Shown here: piece by piece, positions 48,912 to 60,676 of the stretch
Numbering within the stretch: the stretch's first letter is position 1
Layout: every line of letters starts with the position of its first letter
Assembly: GCA_032871835.1 (NCBI GenBank)
Contig: CM065300.1
Span: forward strand, 71,249,192-71,313,191
Length of the DNA: 64,000 nt
Origin: Dipteronia dyeriana
Taxonomy: Eukaryota; Streptophyta; Magnoliopsida; Sapindales; Sapindaceae
Reading direction: 5' to 3'
Notes under the pieces: model-generated
What the model was told of the DNA's origin: nothing
The model's input: only the letters and a program-made list of their open reading frames with translations
The model's database searches: none
Made by a program: the position numbers and the translations under genes

Positions 48912-51293
48912 TGTTACGGAATTTTTTTTTAGGATGAGAAATCCCCATTAACACCCTCAAGACCACTACCACGGAGGTGGTGGCCGGGGTTGGTATCAAT
49001 GATACCTGACCTGATCTTGTATGAATATGAAGGAGGATAAAACATGAGGTAGGAGACAAGCCATCCAGCCTGTCGGGCTTCGTGCTTATGAAGTAGATCT
49101 AGGGATCTCGAGGAGACAAGCCATCCCGCCCATTGGGCTTCGTGCTTATGAAGTAGATCTGGGGAGCTTGAGGTTCTTTTGCTAGTGTGAAGGGGTTGAT
49201 TTTGGTCCTGGTAATGGTCCTGGTCCTGGTCCTGGTCCTGGTCCTGCTCCTCGGTCAGGGTCTGAGCCTGTCATGGTACCTGGAGCCGGGTTCTGAAGCC
49301 CAATTCCTTCCTGTAATTCCCCGACCTAGATAGCAAGTAAGGAGAGGGCTTATCTAGCTCCAGTGTCGGATAGCTCGATTTCTGCCATAGAGATGATGCA
49401 GGAGAGCCCATCGACTTCCTTCAAGTTGGTCTGGGTGGTTTTTCCTCATCTTGATATGCGACTTTAGCATGTATATGGGAAGATAAGAGCGCTAGGTCCA
49501 GCGAGGTAGGAAACTAGCTCGCACTCATATACGCATGCATTACACAGGACACAAGTAAGAGAAACACAAATCTTTTGTAGAGGGAGATAGACTGACCAAG
49601 GGGGAAAAAGCATCACGAATGATCACATGCTGAAAAACCCCAAGGCAGTATCCGGAGGAAGGGGGAATACCATTTCTTATGTATATATCAAATAATGCTC
49701 CAGGGATCTTACAAGAATGGTGAAGTAATATAACGTAGTCACTCCGGAGAGCTTACAATGGTGGTCGAATGTAGACCGATACCGGTATATTCTAGGTAAA
49801 GGTAACACATACATTGATGATGTCGAGAGATCTCTAAACGAAGCATGTATATTCTTTCATTGATTGGAGCCTGTCACAATATGCATTTTACATGCATATT
49901 TATACATGATGACCACCTTGGCGTGCAAGTCCGGGACTCTTCAATTAGTCTTTTGTTTCCTTATCGAATACGATCCTTCCTTTAATGTAGTTGATCGGCT
50001 TGTAGCTATTATCTCGGAGAAGATATGATTGTTTCCTCTTCGGACTCTTCCTTCCTTGATAGGCGGGATTTTCTGTTTATAGTTGACCCCCAATAATCGG
50101 TTGTGGAGGATATCTTGGAGGAAAAGGTATTTGTTTCCTCTTTGGACTCTTCCTTCCTTGATAGACGGGATTTTCTATTATAGTTGACCCCCAATAATCG
50201 GTTGTGGAGGATATCTTGGAGGAAAAGGTATTTGTTTCCTCTTTGGACTCTTTCACTAATGATGGCCATTAAAGAGTTGAATATTCTCTTATTAATGGTG
50301 TTGATCATGTCATTAACTAGGCTGACTGCCTTCATTAATGCGGTTGACCTCATTAATGGTACTTTAAATGTCATGGAAGTCAATCCTCTCTTTCTACGTT
50401 GCCGAGAGGAGAGCTTTAGTTCTGCATGTCACTTTGGAGAGGTACTTTATGGAGGTTACCTGAGGTGACATTTGATATTCCTTGAGGGCGGGGTTCCCTA
50501 GGATCCAGTATACTGGCGGGGTCCCCCGGGGACCTCTTATTGTCACGGAGCTAGATATTGGTCTTCCTATAGAGCTTGTGCTAACCATTTTAGAGGTGAA
50601 ATATACCATTGGGTTCCAATCTTGTAGTTAGGAGCATGGTTTAGCTACGCCGAGCTTTATCATGGAGCTGACCTAATTATACAGGTTTCCTAACGGGGTA
50701 GAGGGCTTGGCTAGCAGGCCCTGATAAGGCGTTTGCCATAAACAGGTGACCTTGGCTCTCTTCTGGAAGGGTGGAGAGGTACTCTCGAGTACTGCTCTTG
50801 CTACTTGATTTAACCATACCAGGATCTACAGTGGATCTTGGCACTTTTGGTGACGACGGGGCTTTACGGGCTTCTTCCTTTTATGATCGGACAGGTCGAG
50901 ATTATACCTCGACGAGGTAGGAGTGCCTTTGCAAGACAAGTTCGGCACCTTGAAGGTCTCCTATTGAAAGCAGATATAGTAGCAAGCTCTAGGAGAGTGT
51001 CACGAGATACCTTGATGTCGGGGACCCAGGTTCTTTTACGTCAACCTAGCTTCGAGCTTTATCCTGGTATAAGGAGCTTGACGCGGTCTCGTCGGGTTTT
51101 ATTTGGTAAGCTTGGACACGTGTGAGATGCTCAGATGGTATGGGTGGCCTTGCCTTGCTCCTGTAGGATCGCATGGTAGCTCGACCTCGGGGTCCTTGAC
51201 ACCCCGTCATATACGCCCGAATTCGGACCCTTGTAGGAAGGCTGGGAAGTGGAAAATTCTTCTTTGGTCCCTAGCCAAGTTTTGCTATTAACA
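48912..51293 (-). repeat. Element A LTR3 (5' LTR of the array)
   Basis: It is 2382 bp, longer than LTR1 because of local duplications. A ~72-bp unit is doubled at about 49050-49170 (GACAAGCCATCC... AAGTAGATCT). A CTGGTC hexamer run lies near 49203-49247. A ~112-bp unit is doubled at about 50030-50250 (CTTCCTTGATAG...GGAGGAAAAGGT). A minus-strand TATAAATA lies at 49897-49904. The start is mutated to TGTTACGG. Confidence 0.8.
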
Positions 51294-52206
51294 TATATAT
51301 TAGAGGGGTACTCTGGTCATTTGAACCTCTTGTTTCATTCTGTCTCAGTCATACCAAACGTATAATAGTACAATTTACAGTTTTATCCAGACCTTTCAAA
51401 CACAATATAGAACAACATGTCCAGTCTTGTATTGTCTCACCTTGTCCTGTCCCATCTCAGTGCCAAACGCACCCCTAATGAACTATTTGTACCCCCACTT
51501 TTACAAATTTTTATGTAATTACATAAAATTATTTATTTTTATTTATTTTTTAATTTATTTTTAGGATTACCATTTTACATATTTTTCAAACTTAATACAC
51601 CTCATATCTTTTAAAAAAATTTAAAAATAAAAATACATTTTTACCTCTAATCTTTATATACAGGTTTCTCACATCCATTCGTATGACTTGTTTTTTCTTT
51701 TTATTTCATGGTAAAACCATCCTTATTAGATGCGATTTTTTTTTGTAGTCGATTGGATTATTGGTTGTAGATTGTGAGTGTGATTTGATCGTCTGACGAT
51801 TTTTTTGAGCGATTGAGTTAGGTTTTGGTACGGTTTCGTTTCGTTTCATTTCGTTAGAAATTAGGGTTTCTTGATTGCAATTCTTGGTCCGATATCATTT
51901 TTTTTTGTAAATAAAATTAAACTAATTTTAGAAGATCTAGAATAAAACCTACAAAAGAATTGATGCAAATCATAGAATGCCTGGAAGATTTGAAAGAAAA
52001 TAAACCACAAAAAAATAGCAAACATGGATCTGGAATTTAAAAAGAAAAACAAAACAAACATGTAAAACAATAAAATCAATAAATACTAAATATGAGAAAT
52101 ATAATATCGAGATCTAAAGGAAAATATAAACAAAATTAGTAAACAAATAATCTATGTCATTAGGGTTTTGAAATTAGGAAAGTGGGGTTTTATTAGTTTT
52201 ACTTTG
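51294..52206. other. Spacer between the two retrotransposon nests
   Basis: Begins TATATATTAGAGGGG, then MITE-like sequence ending GTGCCAAACGCACCC near 51474, then AT-rich DNA. A stretch near 51740-51880 resembles a plant 5' UTR (AATTAGGGTTTCTTG), but no ORF follows. No gene is called. Confidence 0.45.
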
Positions 52207-52880
52207 TGTTAACAGAGAATTCACTCGATGTGAGAAATTCTGGTTAACAACCTCGAGACCACTACCACATAGGCGGTGGCCGGGGTTGGTATCGTAGGTA
52301 CCTAACTTGATTGGATAAAGATAGATGTGTAAATACAAGTGTAATGAAGATGGGAATATAATGGCTTTATTATCAACTGTGAATATCGTACAAAAAGACT
52401 CTTAAACACTCTTAATCTCTCTGTAGATATAGTAAGGTGGCAATCTCATGCCTGTCGAATAGTAGATAATTGTGGAGGTTGTGTTCTAATTGCAAAATTT
52501 CGGCCAAAGACTCCAAAGAAAAACTACTCCCCATCTCTCTATTTTCTTCTAGCCTATTTATACACAATCCAAATAGGTTAAATTTGTGACCCTCCTTCCT
52601 AGAATCTCAGAATCCCTTCCCTTCTAATCAAGCAGAATCTTTTATTTAAAAATAATTGACTTTGGATTAATAACGGATTCGAGAATATCTTATGTGGAAA
52701 TAAGTTTGTTTCCTTTTTGGACTCAATCTCTTGCCCTACACGTACGTAGTGTTTCAATATTTGTTGAAGTGTAGATATGATATTGTGTGTATTCATGGCA
52801 TGATTCTTCATGGAGGTCGTCGAGTTAGCTGTTCGTTGTTTCGTAGAGCGAGGTAGACCCCTGCCTTAGCTTTGGTACCA
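52207..52880 (-). repeat. Element E 3' LTR, truncated
   Basis: It begins TGTTAACAGAG on plus and matches the reverse complement of the element C LTR (GACCACTACCAC, CTGTCGAATAG, GAGCGAGGTAGACCC) for about 670 bases, then diverges. The rest of the LTR seems lost or unrecognisable before the antisense ORF leader at about 52920. Confidence 0.72.
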
Positions 52881-54199
52881 GAGCATAATGAACTGGTTAC
52901 CAAATCTGGGTAGAAATATCCTCATTAATTGTATCTATGACTTGGCAAGAAAAGACCGGTGTATTTCCTAAAATAATCAATTATATTACGACAGTTCCCG
53001 CAATTTGAGGCAATCCCTCTAAAGATTTCATTGACATCACTGCCTCTCCCACCTTTATCTGAACTCGGCTTTCTCATCACTTTCCTCACGCTTTCTTTCA
53101 AATTCCAAGTTTTCAAAAATCTCTCTTTTTCGCTTCCTTTGAAAAGCTCTTCGCTGTTTTCTTTGTTCTTCAAGCCCCAAATCCAACAATGTCGAATTGT
53201 GCTGATAGTATTGAGGCTATGGTTGAGGGCATTGGTGCCCCCAGCCTGGTTCCTAGGAAGCGGGCGTGAGAAAATTCAAGCGATGAGGACACTTTCTCTC
53301 TCCATCAACGCCGCCGCTCTGGTAGACACGTTTTGATTGGCTCGGGCTTCTCTAATCAACCCGACAACCCTCTGAACTTAGTCGATGAAGATTATGACGA
53401 AGGAGAGAGGGCCGACACCTTTGGGAAAGGTCAAGTCGCGGTTGCTGGACCTCCTCTAGCGAGGCCTCTTCCTTCTGAGTTTAGGGTCAAGTATGGCATT
53501 CCTGACGGCGTCACCCTCACAGTTTCCCACAAGAACTATGACGTCTTTAATCTGCCCAAATGCGTGCTCCCTATTCAAGTGACGGCCTTCGAGAATGGGG
53601 TCAAGCTCCTTCTTCATCCTACTCTTCGACGGGCTTTTAATGCCCTACAACTAGCTCCTCTCCAACTGACGCCCAGATTCTGGAGGCATCTGATTGGCTT
53701 TCTCGTGCTATAGAGGGAACAGTATGAGCTGGGCAAGGTCACCCAGGAGCCCGGAGCAGAAGAGCTGACCTAACTTTTTCAAATCGGGAGTTTGTCCAGA
53801 GTTCCCCGAGGTCAGTTCTATGCGAAGGCTAAGAACAAACTCAACTTCATCATCTCGACACTTCGAGGAAGGACCCATCCTAGAAGGAAGAGTGGATATT
53901 GGTGGGGAGTGATAGGGGGAGCTCCATATTTATAGGCGGGCATGAGTTCTCGGTTGCCACCGGTTTCAACGATAAACCCTCATGGGACCAGGACTCTTTA
54001 CCTGCCGAGTCTGAGGTTGTACTAAAGACTATCCTTGCCATGAACTATCTGAACCTGAAGTATCCTACTGTTGATCCCTTCAATTCCCGCGGGGTGAATC
54101 GATACCTTCGGATCTCTGATGCTACCCCTCGTAAGTAATACGAAGTCGTTATGCTTCATTCCGTTAGCTAGCTCATTTTTTACATCCTTCTTCTTTCAT

Positions 54200-54200
<1 letters not shown>

Positions 54201-54243
<43 letters not shown>

Positions 54244-54248
54244 TTTTT
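54201..54248. repeat. (CTTT)n microsatellite
   Basis: About eleven units in intron 1 of the element E antisense ORF, forming an extended polypyrimidine tract before the acceptor. Confidence 0.9.
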
Positions 54249-55472
54249 AATAGTTTTCATTGTTAATCCAGTTTCCCGTGAGGTTCGGTAGGCTCGTACC
54301 CCTCCTCCTCAAGCAAGACTACCCCGGGAAGCCCCCTTGGCTGCCTTGGAAAAAAAGGCTTGCTGATCCAGCTGGGGTTTCACCTGCTTCAATTCCATTG
54401 ACCTCCCAAGTTAGCTCTAAGATGGTTATTCTTGCATCGCGGGCTACTAGAGTTCAAAACCAAGGGAGGCCCGCTTTCCAGGCCGCTGATACAACCATCT
54501 TTGTCCCTTCATTGACGGCCCCCGCTACAGCTACTGCTCTGAGGCCGGTGTCATTGAGGCTCCCCTTGCCCGCTCTTACCATCAGTCGGGCTCGGTTGGG
54601 CAGGATGAGGTCTTGTAGCAGTTCATTGCATCCTGCCCGGGTGGTGGGCTCTCTAGGATGGCTTCGATGCCCATAGACATCTTACTTACCAAGGTGTCCT
54701 CTCTCCTGGCCGAGGTAACTTTCCTTATTTCTTTCATGTGACTGTAGGCACTAAACATTCTCTAATCTTGATTTTACACTCTGCAGGCCTTCAAATTTAA
54801 TGTGGCGATGGGCCACCAGGTAATATCTCTCCATGACCATGCTGCACAAGCTGAAGCCGAAGCCGAAAGAGCCATGGGGCTACTTGCGTAAGCTTAGACT
54901 TTGGTATAGGAGATGACTTCCAGTCAGAAGGGAATAGAAGCAAAACTGGTTGAGCTTCAGTGCGATCATGAGAGGTTGAAGCGATCTTTCGATCAAAAAA
55001 CCCTCCGGTCTCAACGTCGAGCCAGTCAACGGGATAATTGGAAGAAAGAAGGGAAGGCGATGGACATTGAAAACCAAGGTCTGTAAACTCAAGTGGCCAA
55101 GCTTCAGGCTGAGGTGGATGCCTCCTTCAGCGAAGGATACTTCTATGCCTTCTACTAGGTTGCTAAAGCCCTCCCTTCCCCCTTGGACCTATAAGTTATC
55201 GCCAACTGGGATAGGGAGGAGATTATGACCAAGGCAGCAGAGATGTCGCATCCTGAGGGTGACGGATCCTCCTCTTCCTCCTACAGTCTTACCAGTCTCA
55301 AGTCCCGGAGAGACCTCTAACGGGATCCGGTCAGCATAACCCAAGGGGGATCTACCAGCTTTTAGGAGAGGTCCACCACCGTCCTGACGAAACCTCTAAA
55401 GAATGATTGGAGGTTGGACAAAACCGGGTAGAATCTTTGGTAAGCCTTCATGATGCATCCATCTCTCCTAAG

Positions 55473-55833
55473 TAGAGGTGTCCATAGTTAGGCTAAACCG
55501 TTCGAAATTGAACCGAAACCGCCCATAAAAATCCATAATAGAATCGTAACCGAAACCAACGGTTATGAAACCGGTTGGAAACTGGTTACAAGGCAATTTG
55601 GTTATGGTTTAGTCTCCCCAAAAATCGACCAAAAACTGTCGGTTTTAATTTAAAAAAAAAACATAAAAACCTCCCAAAACCGCCTAAAACTGCCCAAAAC
55701 TTTTCAAAACTGGCCAAACTGCCGGTTACAAAATCGAACCCAAACCGTGTATGACGATTTCGGATACGATTTCCCCTCTCCACAAAACCAAAACATGCGG
55801 TTTTAAATCGAAACCGAACCATGGACACCTCTA
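55473..55833. mobile_element. 361-bp hAT-type MITE in element E
   Basis: Inverted ends TAGAGGTGTCCAT and ATGGACACCTCTA with a perfect 8-bp target duplication CTCCTAAG (55465-55472 and 55834-55841). The interior is rich in AACCGAAACC-type motifs and lacks a transposase. The insertion disrupts exon 3 of the antisense ORF. Confidence 0.92.
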
Positions 55834-56076
55834 CTCCTAAGGTTATGATGATGGTTAATGAGGTCTTGGAGGAGGACCCAACCGAGTAGCAGGCAGTGGA
55901 CGATCCCCCGGAGGAAGGGGTAGCGGACGAAGGTGGCCATGGCTAGCAAATACCTGAGGGAGAGATAGAATGAGCCGGGGGCGAGGTCCACCTGGTAGGG
56001 GGAGCAGTAGAATGGAATCAATAAGAAACAGAAACCTGATACACTTTATTCACAGTTTACCTTTATAACCCGGAAA

Positions 56077-56095
56077 GGGGGGGGGGGGGGGGGGG
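56077..56095. repeat. G19 homopolymer
   Basis: Nineteen consecutive G in the element E spacer. The length may be imprecise in the assembly. Confidence 0.85.
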
Positions 56096-56436
56096 TACCC
56101 CAACTTTACTCATGCTTGATCATCATCATTTTGTTTGTAGCCCAGAACCGAGGTTGGGCTCCTTGTTTGATAACTGTAGCCTTTCCAAGGGATAGGCTCC
56201 CATTTCATTAATGAAAACTGACTTTAGATCTCATTCATGCTTCCTTCAATGAATTTTGATTTGATTGATATCTTCTTGCTTCATTCATGATCCCGACCTA
56301 GATGTGACCTCTAAAACAACTTGATTGACTCAAACTTTGGCTAAGATAACGAGATATAAAATTTTGTTTAAGTGTGGAAGTAGACAGCTCGCTCGAGCTC
56401 CCAACTCTCAACAGAAACTTGAAGCTTGATGACTTT

Positions 56437-57768
56437 TGTTAGTAACAAAATTTGGCTAGGGGACTAAAGAGAAATTTTCCACTCTCCTAACCTGATTCAA
56501 AGCCCGAGCTCACCGGTCAGTGGACCCCAGGCCTAAAAGGCGAGCCATAGAACTACCCCGTAGAAGTAAGGAAGGGTCATCGGGCTCTAGAGCTACCAGA
56601 AATGAAGCTCGATACGACCAGGTTGGGCCCCTCACACGAACACTGGAATTCAGGCAAAGCCTGATGCGTGGTTATCTGGGCTTCTCGAGATCACCTATCC
56701 TGGAACCCTGGTCTCTGGGGCCTAGCTCCAGAACCGCCCTGTGAAAGCAAGGAAAGGTCACCAAGCTCAGGAAACATTTAAGGTGAAGCTTGACACAAAC
56801 AAATTGAGCTTCTTCCAAATCAAGGCTTCCCGAGGTCGAAATTAACTCGTAACCTAACCAAAAGCCCGCCAACCTCTACCGAAGCCCGCTATCCTCTCCA
56901 GACACAAAAAGGGGGTCTTTAATGGGGTCAAATTCACGGTGTAGCTATGCTCCAATTCGCTAAAGGAAACTTGAACCTATCTGGACAAGAAAGATGAACC
57001 TCGCCTAATCTGTGTTACCCACAACAAGGCCGTCTCGAACTTTAAAGGACCAGAAATGGTTAAGCCAAAGCTTTTGAGACCATAACAAAGGTAAGGGTCT
57101 ACCTCGCTCTACGAAAAAAATAAACGCCTAACTCGACGACCTCCATGAAGAATCATGCCATGGGTACACACAAGATCATATCTACACTCCAACGAACATT
57201 AAACTCTGCGTAAGCGTAAGGTAAGAGGTTGAGTCTGAAAAGGAAATGAATTAATCTCCACCAAAGATATTCTCGAATCCGTTGTTAACTCAAAGTCAAT
57301 GATTTTTAAATATAAGATCCCGCCCGATAAGAAGGGAAGGGATTCAGAGAATCAAGGCGGGAGATCCACAAGTTTAAACCATTTGGGCCATGTATAAATA
57401 TGACCTAGCATGATTAAAAGAAGAAGAGAGAATCGACAATTGATAGTAGGAGGAGAGAGTTGGAGATTTCGGCATAAATTCTGTATTCAGAACACGGCCT
57501 CAACTATTATCTACTATTCGACAGGCACGAGGTCGCCACCCTAGTATATCCTAGAGAGATTATGAGTGTTTAGAAATCCATTTGTATCGTATTCACGGTT
57601 AATAACAAAATCATTACATTCCCGTCTTCATTGCACTTAAATTCATACATCCATCTTTTTTCAACCAGGTTAGGTGCCCAAGGTACCAACCCCGGGCGTC
57701 GCCCACATGGTTGTGGTCTCGAGGGTGTTAACCAAAATTTCTCATCTCTAGCAAATTCTCCGTTAACA
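56437..57768 (+). repeat. Element C 5' LTR
   Basis: It starts TGTTAGTAACAAAATTTGG and ends CTCCGTTAACA, 1332 bp, related to B's LTR. TGTATAAATA at 57391-57400 is a likely TATA box. A 10-bp doubling (AACACTTTCT) separates the LTR end from the primer site. Confidence 0.82.
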
Positions 57769-57783
57769 CTTTCTAACACTTTC

Positions 57784-57802
57784 TGGCGCCGTCTGTGGGA
57801 AC
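57784..57802 (+). promoter_or_regulatory. Primer-binding site of element C
   Basis: TGGCGCCGTCTGTGGGAAC, the best preserved copy in the window. The TGGCGCCG core suits a plant tRNA 3' end, likely tRNA-Asp-like. Confidence 0.75.
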
Positions 57803-57851
57803 ACCCACACCATAATCTCTACACTTACAAGTTTGCTGTTTTGCAGTAATC

Positions 57852-59272
57852 ATGAGGCTTCGTTTCTCACAAGGACAACTTGAACCTCAGAACATCTGTC
57901 TGCCTCTTTAACCCAAAAAGAGTAGAAAAAGGGAAAGAAATCCAAGCATCATAAGTCAGCCTCTCATCAACCAGATGCTGAACAGGCTCCAACCCCTCTA
58001 GAGATGGACTCAGCTGTGATCAATCAACATGCAGCAGCCATTATGGAAAATGTCTGCCTCTGTCTTGTTGCATAAGGGAACAATCCTCAAATGGCAGATT
58101 TGGGAATCTAAGGAGAAGCAAGCCGACCCGTTGCTAGGCAGCCTGCTTTCAATCGGTTGGGACCTCCCTACCGATCCCTGCCTACCATAGGACAGGGCCT
58201 AAAACCTCCATCCAGGAAAGGCTAGAGCCAATTCCCCCGATCCGGATAGGCCGACCAACTATCGACCTAGACAAGTTAAGCCGGCAGTCGACGCTCTTGC
58301 TAAGGGCACCTCACAACCCTCCTTGACCGGTGACTTCTAGAATGGAACCTCGAGCTGAAGCCGGAGGTAGCCGACAAACCACGCAAGCGGACCCCGTCCC
58401 TAAGGATGACCAAATGGAAGAATGTAGCTCGTCGGGGGGATTTGACAGCCGGAAGCTCTGAGGTCGACTCCAAGAAACATGGAAATAAACGTCTAAGGAA
58501 CCAGCTGGCCAAGATGCATAAGGATATCCAACAGTTGAAAAGAGGGAAGGGTAAAAAAGTCAAAAAAGACCCCCTGCGCGAGATGAACGCCCCCTTTACC
58601 AGAAGAATTTGAGAGGCGGAGCTCCCACCAAAGTTTAAGATGCCATCAGACAAGTTCTCTGATACGAAGGATCTTTTGAGCCACTAGGACAACTTCGTCC
58701 AACAGATGGAAGTCCAAAACACAACCAAGGCCGCCATGTACAGAATTTTCCCTACCACCCTGACCGACTATGCCAAGACATGGTTCAAAAAGCTCCTCAC
58801 GGGCAATGTGGACTTCTTCAAAAAGTTATCAGCTGATTTCTGCTCACAATTCCTAGGAATCAAACCCTGGACGAAGGATCCCATCCATTTACAGTATGTG
58901 ATCCAGGAGCGAGGGGAAACCCTCCGAGCTTACGTGGAGCGGTTCCACAAGGAGGTCATCCAGATGGGGGTCTTTATTAAGAAAGATACCTTCACCAATT
59001 TCAGACGGAATCTATAGGCGGGTAAGCTTTTCCGATCCTTTGTCAAACGACCTCCAGAAACCTACCAAGAGGCCTATGATCAGGCTCTAGAGCAAGTCGA
59101 AGTTGATGAACATCTCAAGGTCAAAATGGAGCATGACGACATGAGAACGACAAAATGATAGAAGAAGGAAACTCTAAGACCTTAACCAGTTCATAAAAAT
59201 CAGAACAAACCTCTCAACAGATCAACCTTTTGTTTTCTCGTTTCTCAACCCAAGCAACGGGATATTCCTCAC
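57852..59272 (+). pseudogene. Element C gag (decayed, truncated)
   Basis: The start is ATG at 57852 (MRLRFSQGQL). The N-terminal third is full of stops and frameshifts. The core is readable: NAPFTRRI, PPKFKMPSDKF, the gag domain YAKTWFKKLLTGNVDFF and IQERGETLRAYVERFHKEV (open 58706-59017), then a stop at about 59015 and a basic tail. It retains TGG and CAG codons where B has stops, which makes it a useful reference for B. It breaks at about 59272 by insertion of element D. Confidence 0.8.
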
Positions 59273-60676
59273 ATCCTCACAATACAAAGAGATATTCCTA
59301 GACTAAAATGTCTTCATGAGTCTTCAAGAATATCTTCACATATTCAACACACATGTGGGACAAGAATAACCAAAAGAAATCTTCTACAAAGAAGATAGGT
59401 GAGATAAACAAACAATATACAAATACCAAACAAAAGATCCCTTAACACTCCTTATCTCATGCAAACACAAAAATTTTCTGCCCCTTACTTTTTCCCCCTT
59501 CAGCCAAAATTTATCCCCCTTAATGGATTGTCTCCCCTTTATATCAAAAGCAAGTAACATGGTGAGGAAACACTTTCTCCCCCTTTTTGACATGGAATAG
59601 ACAAAAACATAGTACACAACCTAGAGAGATAAATGCCAATTGAAAATGTCGACAAGGGTATAAAGGATGCACAATGAAATGATGAGATAGTGAGCAAACA
59701 AGTTGTATAGAGAACTATGCTTAACAAACTAAGCTCGCCCTTAACATATGCTCCACATATTATTAAGCAAGGTAACTTGTTCACAAGGGACTCACACAAT
59801 CACACATTTCAATCAATAAAATATAGTAAATCATTATTTTTCAACATTAAACAAGAGAATCATAGATTTTCATTATTCTCTCAAAAATAATCCCTCATTG
59901 CTAATGAATCATGCACATTAAGCAAAAATGTGTGTGTGTGAAAAATGCTTCTAGCATATATAAAAGGAGTTATTATGATATCAACATGCAAACTATTTCA
60001 ACACTATCCATCTAAAACTTTTCCAATCAAGGTCAAACCGATTATCTTCCGGTTTTTTGCTTTAAAGAGAATATATTTCAACATATGAGCGTGTGTGTGC
60101 ATGTGGCTCATCATTCCATTTCTGTTTTTCAATACGAGCAATCACAATTTTCAACTATACTCCATTTTAAGCCTTCCTCCATTTCTTTTTAGACTTTGTA
60201 TCAAAGATTTTTTTTTTTTAATTGATCTTTTTCAACACTTCTTTGATTTTTCTGACATAAACATATACTCTTCATGACGGCTTTCACTCATCACAATGGT
60301 GTATCCCTTTCCTACATTGGGCGACTTCACAACCAAGGTTTGTAACCCTTTTCATGAAGGTGCTCATTGAGTTCTATATAGATACCGAAGCAAAATGGAT
60401 ATTAACCATAGGTCATCTATCATGTACTAGACAATGAACTTCAAAATGCATCCATAATCTACATACTTTCAAACTCAATTACTCAAACTTAAACATATAT
60501 GAGAAGCATTTGCGCACTTTTTTTTAATAACAAGATTTACAAAAACTTAAGTGCATGATCTAGAAGCAATAAAAGATAATTTATCAAGATCATTACTTCT
60601 CACATGAGTAGCTCTCAAAGAAATAGATATACAATAAAATTTTGCTTATCAAGCTACTCATAACAACACACAAGCA
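59273..60676 (-). other. Element D 3' non-coding region and 3' LTR
   Basis: No gene is seen. Purine tracts on minus (AAAAAGGGGGAG near 59575, AAGGGGGATAAA near 59510) are candidate plus-strand primers, so the 3' LTR probably occupies the leftmost few hundred bases. Its exact borders could not be fixed because the 5' LTR is off-window. A (GT)n-like run lies near 59930-59940. Confidence 0.5.

Larger units (their letters stand above)
13512..51293 (-). mobile_element. Element A: tandem LTR-internal-LTR-internal-LTR array of a non-autonomous Tat-like retrotransposon
   Basis: Three copies of a long LTR lie at 13512-15560, 35426-44475 (interrupted) and 48912-51293. All start TGTTA on plus and end GCTATTAACA. 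They flank two internal regions: about 6.4 kb after removing element B, and 4.4 kb. The orientation is minus. The reverse complement of the LTR resembles B's LTR at both ends; the primer-binding region sits just left of LTR2 and LTR3 (reverse strand); the pre-LTR sequence lies just right of LTR1 and LTR2. No gag, protease, RT or integrase motif was found in either internal region. The outer flanks (AATGT and TATAT) do not form a clear target duplication. A shared-LTR array of this kind usually arises by unequal recombination. Confidence 0.75.
53189..56010 (+). pseudogene. Antisense, intron-containing ORF of element E
   Basis: The counterpart of the B antisense ORF: ATG at 53189 (MSNCADSIEA); exon 1 to 54130 with an intact GTAAGT donor; exon 2 54272-54714; exon 3 from 54787 to about 56010, interrupted by a MITE at 55473. 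Shared blocks are TVSHKNYDVF, LLLHPTLRRAFNALQLAPLQL, NYLNLK and MGHQ. A TGA near 53267 (from CGA) and a TAG near 53711, with others, show decay. Intron 1 holds a (CTTT)n run. Conservation of exon borders between B and E, despite decay, suggests real spliced transcripts in the active ancestor. The function is unknown. Confidence 0.75.
52207..56436 (-). mobile_element. Element E: 3' part of a Tat-type element related to B, minus strand
   Basis: From left: a minus-strand 3' LTR fragment, the antisense ORF now reading on plus, and the spacer that in B lies between the antisense ORF and the 99-bp repeats (TTTGTAGCCC...GGGCTCC matches both). It stops at 56437 where element C begins; pol and the 5' LTR are not in the window. 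It is split by a hAT MITE. Confidence 0.75.
56437..59272 (+). mobile_element. Element C: Tat-type Gypsy element, 5' LTR and gag, cut by element D
   Basis: LTR 56437-57768, a good primer site, then gag. It inserted into element E (left flank ACTTT at 56432-56436). It ends at about 59272, where Copia D sequence starts, so its pol is beyond the window or lost. Confidence 0.8.
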
